Below, one piece after another: positions 13,801 through 20,648 of a stretch of DNA of 20,648 bases. The notes beneath the pieces were generated by a model. It ran no database searches and was not told the origin of the DNA. It was given only the letters and a program-made list of their open reading frames with translations. The DNA is from Desulfobacterales bacterium (lineage in GTDB: Bacteria; Desulfobacterota; Desulfobacteria; Desulfobacterales; JAFDCJ01), in contig CP070771.1 of the NCBI GenBank assembly GCA_020345785.1, positions 143,908 through 164,555 of the forward strand, written 5' to 3'. Position 1 is the stretch's first letter. Each line of letters opens with the position of its first letter. The position numbers were made by a program, and so were the translations under genes.

Positions 13801-16800
13801 CAAGGGAACCAGCGAAAACACCGCCAGCGCCGAAACCGGCACCTATGACAGCGGCCTGGCAGGCATAGCGGTCGGTCTCGGGTTTTCAGACACGGACATC
13901 CAAGCTTTGGTCAACGGGACGGTGATCGCGACCGGCCTGGAAAACGACCTCGATCTGGTGCCGGGTATCGGTGTTATCGCTGAACTGGAGAGCAAAGAAG
14001 TTGCCAGCGCAGTCTCCGGCCTCAGAGGTGATCCCCTGGTTAAGGACGCTTTGCTTAAGGGCGAGATCGGGCCTTTCCTGCCCGCCATTATGAAAGGCAG
14101 CATGGATTCACTGAGAGAAAATTCTCCCGAAATCGACTGGGACTGGCCCCTGAGTATTGCCGGGACCGTCGCCTACTCGAATGCGGATAACGACGTCATC
14201 GCCAAGGTGGATAGCGGCGGTGTGCTGAAATCACAAAAGGACATCAGCATTCAGGCCCGGCTGACGGATAAAGTCCAAACCGTGGCGGAGAGCGTGATCA
14301 ACCAGCCGGATGATAAGGACAACACCATTAGCATGGCTGTCATTGTCGGCCTGTATGAAAATAGGGCCACCGCTAGCATCGAAAGCGGCGCAAGTTTGGA
14401 TGCAGGCCGTGCCATATCGGTACGCTCCTCGATTTGTTACCCCTTCCTCACCGAACCCAAGGAGCTTTACGGCCCTGAAGACTTTGCCAGCCCCACGGCC
14501 ATCGGTACCCTGCTCGATCAGAAGCTTGGCATCCAGAGCAAGCTCTTCAACTCCTGGGCCCGCAGCGTGGGTGTGGGCGGGGACACTTTTGGAATTGCCG
14601 GTTCGGTGGATTACCTGGATTTCACCAATCACTCCGAAGCCAGTATCCGCTCGGGAGCGAATATCAACCAGGACCAGAACTACTGGTCTGATTTGCAATC
14701 CGTCTCTGTCACTGCCACAACGGAAATGGAACTGGTCAACCTGGCAGGGATTTTCGACATCAACCTCCAGGCCTCGACGCTCGAAGAACTCAAGAAGAAA
14801 AAGGATCCTCTGGAGTCGTTGAATCCCATGGGATCCGGCAGTGAGAAGGGCGGCTTCGGCGGCTCGGCCCTGGTGATGCTCTTTGACAACCAGGCTATCG
14901 CGGAGATTCAGGGCGGTGCAAGAGTCCACACCGGGGCCATAGACGGCCTGAGCGTCACTGCGGAGACCGACATCCTCAGTATTGCCCTCGCGCAATCAGG
15001 ATCCAAGGCAGGCACCTTCGGCATCAGCGGCACCTTTTCCTACACCGATCTTGAGAACCTGACCCTTGCTCAGATCGGAAGCGGGGCCATGATTACAGGA
15101 GGTCCTGTCACGATCTTTGCCCACGACGACACCATGCACTTCAATCTCGTGGGCGGGGTGATGAAAGGCAACAACCTCGGGATCGGCGCCAGCGTGGGGA
15201 TCAACGAGATCAATCGTACCACAGCTGCCGGCATCGGCAACCTGTTGGGCGGCCCGAGTGAAACTTCCACCGTAGATGTGAATATCAGCGGAGATTTGAC
15301 CGTCATCGCCAAAGCGGAGGGGGACATCAAGGTTTTCTCACTGGCTTCCGCGATCATGACGGAAAAAAAGATCGAGAAGAAAAAAGAAGAGGGTGAGGGG
15401 GACCAGACCGAAGGCCCGCCGAATACCCTCGTGCCGGGAGACCCTCTCGATGGTTTCTCCCTGCCTGAGATGTTCGGGGATGCCAAAGGCACTCCCACCG
15501 ATGAAGATGACCCCGCCAACCCGGGGGAGAAGAAGAAATCCGAGGGACAGGGCAAGACCGGGGTCGGGATCGCCGGCGACGTTTCCATCAATACGGCTAC
15601 TGATGCGGCCCTGGCCTACATCAACGATAGGGGCACCATCAAAGCCGCGGCGGTCGGTCTGACGAGCACCAATGAGACCGATCTGATTGCGGCGGCCGGC
15701 TCGGCAGCCATCACGGCAGTAGGTGAGAAGCTGTCGCTAGGCATTGCCGGCTCCTTCAGCAAAAATGAGCTGGATGGAACCACGAAAGCCTTCGTCAGCG
15801 GCGCCGCCATCGAGATGGGCGGGCTTGCCCTGAGTGCAACCCGCACCGGGGACCTCTTTGCGCTTACGGCCGGAGGAGCCCTGGCCCCCGAGAAAAAGGG
15901 GATTGCCATTGCCGGTTCGGTTTCCCTCAACCGGATCGAGAATGAAACGGAAACCTATCTTGATCAAGTCCACGCAACCGTCAAAGCCGGTGCCTCTTTG
16001 CCGGGCGACATCAGCCTATCGTCTCTGGATACATCAGGGATGCTCGTCATTGCCGGGTCCCTGAGCTATGGCGGCAAGGTCGGCATCGGTGCTTCCGTGG
16101 CTTACAACAAAATTGATAACAGCACCAGGGCCATGATCAAAGGATCGATCCTGGAGCATGACGGCACACTGACCCTTACAGCAGTGAATGATAATGAGAT
16201 CACGTCAGCCGCTGCAGGGATTGCAGCCTCAAAAAACACACTAGGAGCATCGGGCACCGTTGCACTGAATTTCATCGAAAATGAAGTCGAAGCATCGATT
16301 TCCAATTCATCGAATAGGGTGAATCCCCTTGCTACCAATGGATCGATCTTGCTTTTGGCTAAAGATGACTCGCTGATCGAGTCCCTTTCGGGTGCCGTTG
16401 CTGGGGCCAAGAAGGGCGGATTCGGCGGCGGCCTGGCCTACAACTCCATCGAGAACACCATTGAAGCCTTCGTCGACAGTTCCCAACTGGCAACGTTGGG
16501 CAGCCTGAGCGTGCTCGCCCAGTCCAATGAAAAAATCAAGACCATCGCGGCCGGTGGCGCCGGCGCTGAAAAGCTGGCCCTGGCCGGCGGGGTGGCCCTG
16601 AATTTCATCGAGAGCACGATCGACGCCCATGTTTCCAACAGTCCGGATATCACTGTATCCGGATCCATCAGCGTCCTGGCCACCGACATTTCGACGATTC
16701 GCTCCCTGGCCGGATCGGTTGCCGGTGCGGGCAAAACCGCCCTGGGGGCATCCGTGGGCTATAACGACATTGAAAATGATATCAAGGCCTACATTGCCCA

Positions 16801-19800
16801 ATCCAATGTGACGTCGTCCCTGGGCGATATCTCCGTTACGGCCGGCGAATCGGCGACCGTCACCTCCATTGCCGCCGGCGGATATGGGGCAGGAAAATGG
16901 GCCGTTGGCGGCTCGGTCTCCATCAACGAGATGGCCAATACGACCAAGGCATATATCACCGGCGGTTCCGTGGTCTCCTTCGGAACCGTGCTTGTTTCCG
17001 CCTTCGACAAGGTGAACATGGACATCATTTCCGGGAGTGCCGCCGGCGCCGGCAAGGCCGCCATCGGAGTGGCCAATTCCACGGTGATCACCGATAACGT
17101 CGTAGAGGCTTACGTCGGAACCGGAACACTAGTGAAAGCACTGAAAGGGCTTTCGGTCACGGCCACATCCGCTGAGGACATTCTGACGATCGCGGCGGCC
17201 GGAGCCGGTGCGGGGAAGGCCGGCATTGCAGGCTCTGCAACGGTTACTGTTTTGGAAGAAAAAACGTGGGCCCACATTGACGGGAGTGCCCGGATCAACG
17301 AGGACAACACCGGTGCCGATCCGGGGCAGAGTGTCACGGTGTTCGCCTCGGATACGACGGATATACTGGCCGTTGCCGGAGCTATCGCCGGTGGTGGGAA
17401 GGCCGGCGTGGGTGCAGGGGCTGACGTCGGGGTGATCACAAAGGACACGCAAGCCTTTATCGGGCCTGCAGCCATTGTCCAGGCGAATAACGACGTCACG
17501 GTCCTGGCCGTCTCCACGGAAGACATCCTTTCCATCTCGGCTTCCGCGAGCGGCGGAGGCTGGGGGGCCATTGCAGGTTCAGCCAGTGTCTATACCATGG
17601 ACAACACGACCCGGGCCTTCATCGCCGGTGGTGCAACCATCACGGATGGTGCCACTGTGAGCGCCGGGGACAGCGTGCTCGTCTCGGCATTCAATGACAC
17701 GGAGATCGACCTCATTGCCGGCAACATCTCGGGCGCCGGTACTCTCGCCATCGGCGCCTCCGCAGGGGTTACGGTCATTGACAAGCTAACGGAGTCTTTT
17801 ATCGGTCAGAACACCCGCGTGACGGCGGAGGGCTCGGGGGACGGGGTGACGGCGAATACGGGGCAGTTCAATGTCGGGACGGATACGGATTCTGGCTCGG
17901 AAGACTTTCTGGATGTCAGCCCGGCAGCGTTCGACCGGTCTGCGGTCAACGACGACGAAAACACAATCCAGTTGAATAGCGGTCACGGGTTCACCACCGG
18001 CCAGGCTGTCGTCTACTGGAGCGGCGAGGGTGAGAGCATCGGCGGTCTGGTGGACGGCGAAACCTACTACGCCATCGTGGATGGCAACAAGGTCGGACTG
18101 GCTGAGACGAGAGAAAATGCGCAACTTGGGCTCGCCATCAATCTCGATCCCTCCGTCGGCTCGGACACGGGCCACACCCTTGAGCCGGATGCGGCCGATG
18201 CGGCGCGCAAGATGACCGCCGATGTCACCGCACCGGGCAGACAGGATGGAGACTTCACGGAAGACGGCAAGAACGATGTGGAGGATCCGTCCCTGACTGC
18301 ACAGAGGACGGCGACCGCAGCCACAACGAGCGTGTGGGGCGTGGCTGTAACCGCGGTCAACATAGACGACATTGAAACCATCGCGGTGAGCGGCAGCGGC
18401 GCCGGAACCGTGGCCGTCAATGTGAGCGGGGCCGTCAATGTGCTCGATACGAAGACCTATGCGTACATTGACGACGGCGCCCAAGTGGAGACGGATCGGT
18501 CGGTTCTCGTGGCAGCAGGCAATGACTTCTATGAAATGGCCATTGCCGCCGCCGCTTCTTTTGCGGGCACCGTGGGTGCCACTCCGGGCGCCAACGTGAC
18601 GGTGGTCGAGAACACCACCCTCGCTTTTGTAGACGACGGCGCCGTGATCGATGCCGGGGGAGACATCCAGATCCTCGCCCGCGCCAGCGAAGACATCCTC
18701 GCCATCACGGCCGGGGCTGCCGTGAGCGGAACCTTCGCTCTGGCCGGTGCAGTCTCCTATGTCTCCATCGACAATCGCACCTATGCCTTTATCGGCGACA
18801 ACGACGGTGCCGATCAATCGGGGGCCACGATCCATGCGGCCGGGAACATCCTGGTCTCAGCCGCGGATGATACGGAGACCTTCTTGATCGGCGGGGGTCT
18901 GGGTGTGGGCTTCGGCCTGGGCGGCGTGGGAGCCGGAGTCGGCTTAACCATGATCGAGAAAGACACCCAAGCCTTTGTGGGGCCTTATTCTTCGATCCAC
19001 GCCGAGGGCAAGAACAGCACCTTGACGGTTTTTTCCGATCTGAATTCCCTGGGAGCGCTGGTCACGGATACCACCTTCAAGGGTCTTGCCGTCCAGGCCT
19101 CCTCCAGCGAGGATGTCTTTACGGTCGCGGCAGCGGCCGCAGGGGGTACCTACTTTGGGCTTGCCGGCGGGGTGGCCGTCGAGGTCATCGATTCGGATAC
19201 GAAGGCCTTCATTGGGGGTTACGCTGAGATCACCAGCGAAGAGAACGTGAACGTCTCGGCGGTCAACGACGTGGACGTATTCTCCATCGGCGGGGGCGCG
19301 GGCTTTGGCGCGGCGGGCATAGGGGGAGGCGTCGATGTCGGGACGCTCCGGAACGATACGTCCGCTTATATCGGAAACGGCGCAGAGGTCAGCGCCGGGA
19401 AGAACATAGACGTCAATGCCCTTGCCATCAAGGAAGTGGACACCATTGCCGTCAGCGCGGCCGTGGGTGTGGTGGGTATTGCAGGATCCGTGTCGGTCTG
19501 GACCATCGGTACAAAGGCCGACGGGAACTATTCCGTGGACGATGAATCAGAGGACAGTCTCCACAGGGATGCAGAGTTCAAAGACACGGCCGATACGGCG
19601 GACACCCGTACCGATGAGTTCAACAGCCTCCTTGGCGGCTACGCGGAACCGGATCCCAATGCCCCCGAGAGCGGGGTTCCCGAGAACACGGAACTGATCA
19701 AGACCCACACCGCTGAGGCGAATGCCGACATTGATGCGTCAGAAACCCAGACGAGAGGAAAGGCGTACAGCGCGGTAAGCGCTCAGGAGCCGGAGGTCAC

Positions 19801-20648
19801 CGGCACGGTCGCGTACGTGGGCAATGGAGCCGTTGTCACAGCCGGGGATGACGTGAGCCTCCGGGCCAAGGAGGACATCGATTTCTATGTGGTGACCGGG
19901 AGCATCTCCGGAGGCGTGGTCGGTATCGGCGGGTCTGTGGCGATTGCGAATATTCAGAGCAGCACTGCGGCTTACATCGGTGCGGCCGCCACGGTCAGCG
20001 CCGGACCGGACCTCAGCGACGACATCCTGGTTCATGCCAGGCTGCACGATGCGGTGGAAGGACTTGCCTTTGCCGGCCAGGCAGGATTGGTGTCCATAGG
20101 GGCGCAGGTCGTCGTTTTCGACGACGCGAGCACCCAGACCGCCTTCATAGCGGACGGCGCCATGATTCCCCAGGCCGGTGGAACGCTCCAGATCCTGGCC
20201 GAGGCGGACCGTAATGTGAAGGCGAATGCCAGTGGTGGCCAGATCGGGGCCGTCACCGCGGGGGCCTCCGTCGCCGTGGTGGACATGGGGGGGGCGACCG
20301 TCGCCTCCCTGGGCGGAGCAAAAGTGGGTCAGGAATCCGGTAAGACAGTAGGGAACATCCGGGTCACCGCCGCTTCGACAGCCGTTGGTAATGCGGATAC
20401 CCTTGCTGTTTCAGGAGGGATATTGGTCGGGGCCAGCGCTTCCGTGGCCATGACAGACGTCCAACCCTTGATTCAGGCATCTATAGGGGATGGTGCGGAT
20501 ATCAAGGTGGCCAGGGGGATTGCTGTTGAATCCCGATCCCTGGGTGATGCCAATGCGGATGCCTTCGGCATCACGGTGGCAGGAGGGGCGTCGATCGGCG
20601 TCTCCATCGCGGAGGCTCATCTGACTCCGACAGTGTTGACCTTCCTAG
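10823..20648 (+). CDS. Giant LEPR-XLL domain repeat protein (3' partial)
   Basis: Single reading frame open from ATG 10823 to the window edge (about 3275 codons, no stop). GGGGAGG lies 5 nt before the ATG. Residues 5-20 are basic (RRLRKRLLKKQSSAKK). Residues 26-38 are FETLEPRILLSND, the LEPR-XLL motif that marks the N-terminus of very large surface or secreted repeat proteins. There is no hydrophobic Sec signal. Residues about 40-720 hold acidic Gly/Asp-rich modules (GGGGxDxLVGPDxDNxWxITxxxxGTLNxxxxFxGxENLxGG). About 261-413 and 527-680 are an internal duplication. From about 720 on, beta-strand repeats of roughly 54 residues dominate, broken by charged linkers at about 1513-1577 and 2899-2980. 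A YWSGEGESIGGLVDGETYYA module lies near 2390. The likely role is adhesin or extracellular matrix protein, perhaps exported by type I secretion as in similar giants. The C-terminus needed to show this is outside the window. Confidence 0.9.
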   Translation, partial: MSLTRRLRKRLLKKQSSAKKVRQVHFETLEPRILLSNDPLSYSAAAGTAVDLTLRLEQINGTDMLQLIDTGSQSVLQSQALEDTGGVEIIGSDQEDTFRIDLDFDDLLDTLLLTFDGGDGGDALWGPDTDNTWRLTAANEGTLNSRLSFTGIENLTGGLQQDTFDFDDGAGVDGMINGGLGVNTLDYSAYTTGVTIDLGTGAATGTGTAAFIHDFIGGTGEDTLVGSSAPNTWTITDTGEGTINDEITFSGFENLRGTSNNEDAFVLGAEGSITGTIEGGEGGYDSLVIQTDGGETVVVVTDNTGAGTANYGSRTITYSGLEPFIDVTVPENAVINATVLDDHLVLEDEDPDPVMTGKLRVRSASYDFLLSDGSSSDSLSFDNPATSLTVNLKSGDDLLTLGDFDPAFGASLSIAGDSGDDTLVGPEAINAWEITGQDEGTLNIQISFAGVQNLIGGGAADTFALLAGASLSGAITGGGGSDELVGPDADSIWEVTGADVGELKDMASGERLANFIEIGNLTGGSDNEDAFVLGADGSITGTIGGGEGGYDSLVIQSDGGETVVIVPDNTGAGAASYDGKTSNYAGLEPFVDVSDPDNVVIRGTVLDDKIILEDEDADPAITGSMQVRSADPSYKFLIGGSPEDTIPFTNPMTSLTVHLKSGHNTLTLGQFDPGFNASLYIQDFGPSEVQVAQPIVLPGRDVAISAEAINIAPEVAISTRQVSGSDHANAPSTGDSGNIALSGQSIIIGSGAQLLAHVEDGSAYTAGDIQLIASNTAVTPLIQIGESSRDATITIGPSAVLKGGDIRLSAEAGDEAPEETDSKALAIFENFTIEALKTILTDNYSLPVAAMIKRTDALVQVGKYAQIIGSGDVNIEAGATADGTVKAISGGFNPFTLIPVVNFSVAYSEAEATAKALIDQGAILAAGGNVIIDSNAKATASATARTSQNLGTGFTCRNSIAISVAVADSETTAHTIVSQGAVITAGENVSIHAKGTSENTASAETGTYDSGLAGIAVGLGFSDTDIQALVNGTVIATGLENDLDLVPGIGVIAELESKEVASAVSGLRGDPLVKDALLKGEIGPFLPAIMKGSMDSLRENSPEIDWDWPLSIAGTVAYSNADNDVIAKVDSGGVLKSQKDISIQARLTDKVQTVAESVINQPDDKDNTISMAVIVGLYENRATASIESGASLDAGRAISVRSSICYPFLTEPKELYGPEDFASPTAIGTLLDQKLGIQSKLFNSWARSVGVGGDTFGIAGSVDYLDFTNHSEASIRSGANINQDQNYWSDLQSVSVTATTEMELVNLAGIFDINLQASTLEELKKKKDPLESLNPMGSGSEKGGFGGSALVMLFDNQAIAEIQGGARVHTGAIDGLSVTAETDILSIALAQSGSKAGTFGISGTFSYTDLENLTLAQIGSGAMITGGPVTIFAHDDTMHFNLVGGVMKGNNLGIGASVGINEINRTTAAGIGNLLGGPSETSTVDVNISGDLTVIAKAEGDIKVFSLASAIMTEKKIEKKKEEGEGDQTEGPPNTLVPGDPLDGFSLPEMFGDAKGTPTDEDDPANPGEKKKSEGQGKTGVGIAGDVSINTATDAALAYINDRGTIKAAAVGLTSTNETDLIAAAGSAAITAVGEKLSLGIAGSFSKNELDGTTKAFVSGAAIEMGGLALSATRTGDLFALTAGGALAPEKKGIAIAGSVSLNRIENETETYLDQVHATVKAGASLPGDISLSSLDTSGMLVIAGSLSYGGKVGIGASVAYNKIDNSTRAMIKGSILEHDGTLTLTAVNDNEITSAAAGIAASKNTLGASGTVALNFIENEVEASISNSSNRVNPLATNGSILLLAKDDSLIESLSGAVAGAKKGGFGGGLAYNSIENTIEAFVDSSQLATLGSLSVLAQSNEKIKTIAAGGAGAEKLALAGGVALNFIESTIDAHVSNSPDITVSGSISVLATDISTIRSLAGSVAGAGKTALGASVGYNDIENDIKAYIAQSNVTSSLGDISVTAGESATVTSIAAGGYGAGKWAVGGSVSINEMANTTKAYITGGSVVSFGTVLVSAFDKVNMDIISGSAAGAGKAAIGVANSTVITDNVVEAYVGTGTLVKALKGLSVTATSAEDILTIAAAGAGAGKAGIAGSATVTVLEEKTWAHIDGSARINEDNTGADPGQSVTVFASDTTDILAVAGAIAGGGKAGVGAGADVGVITKDTQAFIGPAAIVQANNDVTVLAVSTEDILSISASASGGGWGAIAGSASVYTMDNTTRAFIAGGATITDGATVSAGDSVLVSAFNDTEIDLIAGNISGAGTLAIGASAGVTVIDKLTESFIGQNTRVTAEGSGDGVTANTGQFNVGTDTDSGSEDFLDVSPAAFDRSAVNDDENTIQLNSGHGFTTGQAVVYWSGEGESIGGLVDGETYYAIVDGNKVGLAETRENAQLGLAINLDPSVGSDTGHTLEPDAADAARKMTADVTAPGRQDGDFTEDGKNDVEDPSLTAQRTATAATTSVWGVAVTAVNIDDIETIAVSGSGAGTVAVNVSGAVNVLDTKTYAYIDDGAQVETDRSVLVAAGNDFYEMAIAAAASFAGTVGATPGANVTVVENTTLAFVDDGAVIDAGGDIQILARASEDILAITAGAAVSGTFALAGAVSYVSIDNRTYAFIGDNDGADQSGATIHAAGNILVSAADDTETFLIGGGLGVGFGLGGVGAGVGLTMIEKDTQAFVGPYSSIHAEGKNSTLTVFSDLNSLGALVTDTTFKGLAVQASSSEDVFTVAAAAAGGTYFGLAGGVAVEVIDSDTKAFIGGYAEITSEENVNVSAVNDVDVFSIGGGAGFGAAGIGGGVDVGTLRNDTSAYIGNGAEVSAGKNIDVNALAIKEVDTIAVSAAVGVVGIAGSVSVWTIGTKADGNYSVDDESEDSLHRDAEFKDTADTADTRTDEFNSLLGGYAEPDPNAPESGVPENTELIKTHTAEANADIDASETQTRGKAYSAVSAQEPEVTGTVAYVGNGAVVTAGDDVSLRAKEDIDFYVVTGSISGGVVGIGGSVAIANIQSSTAAYIGAAATVSAGPDLSDDILVHARLHDAVEGLAFAGQAGLVSIGAQVVVFDDASTQTAFIADGAMIPQAGGTLQILAEADRNVKANASGGQIGAVTAGASVAVVDMGGATVASLGGAKVGQESGKTVGNIRVTAASTAVGNADTLAVSGGILVGASASVAMTDVQPLIQASIGDGADIKVARGIAVESRSLGDANADAFGITVAGGASIGVSIAEAHLTPTVLTFL
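11603..12062 (+). repeat. Internal duplication in the giant gene, copy A
   Basis: Begins at aacgaagacgcctttgtttt and ends near the codons for FGASLS. Its first 140 bp match copy B (from 12401) with only scattered, mostly third-position differences. The offset is 798 bp at the start and 801 bp at the end (one extra codon in copy B). Confidence 0.8.
12401..12863 (+). repeat. Internal duplication in the giant gene, copy B
   Basis: Second copy of the module at 11603-12062, in the same frame. Conserved protein landmarks in both are NEDAFVLGA, GEGGYDSLVIQ, DNTGAG, YxGLEPF, VLDDxxxLEDED and TSLTVxLKSG. The nucleotide match is far closer than between any other modules, so the duplication is comparatively young. 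Confidence 0.8.
15551..20648 (+). repeat. Array of ~54-residue beta-strand repeats within the giant gene
   Basis: Consecutive units share the pattern SGAxAGxxKxxxGGxxxxNxIENTxxAxV...VxxxGxIxVxAxdxxxIxxiA. Hand-counted neighbouring units in the 16390-16720 area are 53 and 54 residues (about 160 bp). Units run with little interruption from about 15551 to 17810. They resume at about 18290-19510 and 19780 to the window end. Units are diverged at DNA level, unlike the 11603/12401 pair, so the array is old or under diversifying drift. Each unit alternates a Gly/Ala-rich hydrophobic strand, an Asn/Thr turn and a Val-rich strand, consistent with a stacked beta structure. Confidence 0.75.
17820..18230 (+). 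other. Non-repeat module inserted in the repeat array
   Basis: The codons here break the 54-residue pattern. They encode an acidic stretch (TDTDSGSEDFLDVSP) and then LNSGHGFTTGQAVVYWSGEG, SIGGLVDGETYYAIVD and NKVGLAETRENA. I recall the GHGLxTGDxVxY...GGLxDGxxYY pattern as a recurrent module in giant bacterial repeat proteins; its function is unknown to me. Confidence 0.6.

Noticed and set aside
14231..14995. 254-codon minus-strand frame and the overlapping 170-codon plus frame at 14310-14822
   Set aside because: Both are shadows of the giant plus-strand frame, which translates into coherent repeat protein across the same bases.
17786..18835. 349-codon open frame on the minus strand, the longest of many opposite the giant gene
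   Set aside because: It lies wholly antisense to the repeat-rich coding frame and has a Gly/Arg/His-rich composition without any domain. Long antisense frames are expected opposite GC-rich, GCC/GAC-type codon runs.
11603..20648. Regular repeats considered as a CRISPR or VNTR array
   Set aside because: The repeats are protein-level modules in one continuous reading frame, with diverged DNA and no short direct repeats separated by unique spacers.

Overview
The window looks like a chromosomal segment from a Gram-negative, probably sulfate-reducing-type deltaproteobacterium (Desulfobacterota, Desulfobacterales-like). This is inferred from gene content (an N-terminal LEPR-XLL motif on a giant repeat protein, an SO_0444-type permease with its own ArsR, a DUF3467 protein) and from long intergenic spacers full of small palindromic elements. 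No rRNA or tRNA gene anchors the taxonomy, so this is a moderate-confidence guess.

Layout. Positions 1-600 hold no intact gene, only what looks like the C-terminal remnant of a RelE/ParE-type toxin on the minus strand and a palindrome. A pirin gene (603-1505, +) and a single-domain EF-Tu-domain-2-like protein (1713-1973, -) follow. Next is an 870-bp gene-free stretch containing a roughly 263-bp element with 20-bp terminal inverted repeats. Positions 2846-5624 form a metal or metalloid response block on the minus strand: an ArsR/SmtB repressor, a B3/B4 tRNA-editing-domain protein, and an SO_0444/ArsP-like permease. Three copies of a near-identical palindromic operator (ATCGTA-N4-TACGAT) sit in front of arsR (one) and the permease (two), which ties these two genes together across the intervening B3/B4 gene.

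A plus-strand gene (5802-7139) fuses an exported rhodanese domain to a polytopic membrane domain with a cysteine cluster. It converges on a minus-strand polytopic membrane protein (7325-7870). The whole gap between them is filled by a 169-bp nested inverted-repeat element. A DUF3467 protein (8325-8672) and a DUF4344-like protein (8989-9933) come next. The DUF4344-like protein has lost the metallopeptidase HExxH motif, and its signal peptide is out of frame with the nearest ATG by one A in a homopolymer.

From 10823 to the window end a single plus-strand reading frame stays open (about 3275 codons, 3' end outside the window). It encodes a giant LEPR-XLL surface or secreted protein: a short basic N-terminus, acidic Gly/Asp-rich modules with one recent internal duplication, then thousands of residues of about 54-residue beta-strand repeats interrupted by charged linkers. 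Nearly half the window is this gene. The many open frames opposite it or in other frames are composition shadows.

No CRISPR array, prophage, intact transposase or defence operon is visible. The least ordinary items are the giant repeat protein, the three-operator ArsR regulon, the degenerate DUF4344 protein with a broken leader, the rhodanese-membrane fusion, and the two small inverted-repeat elements.
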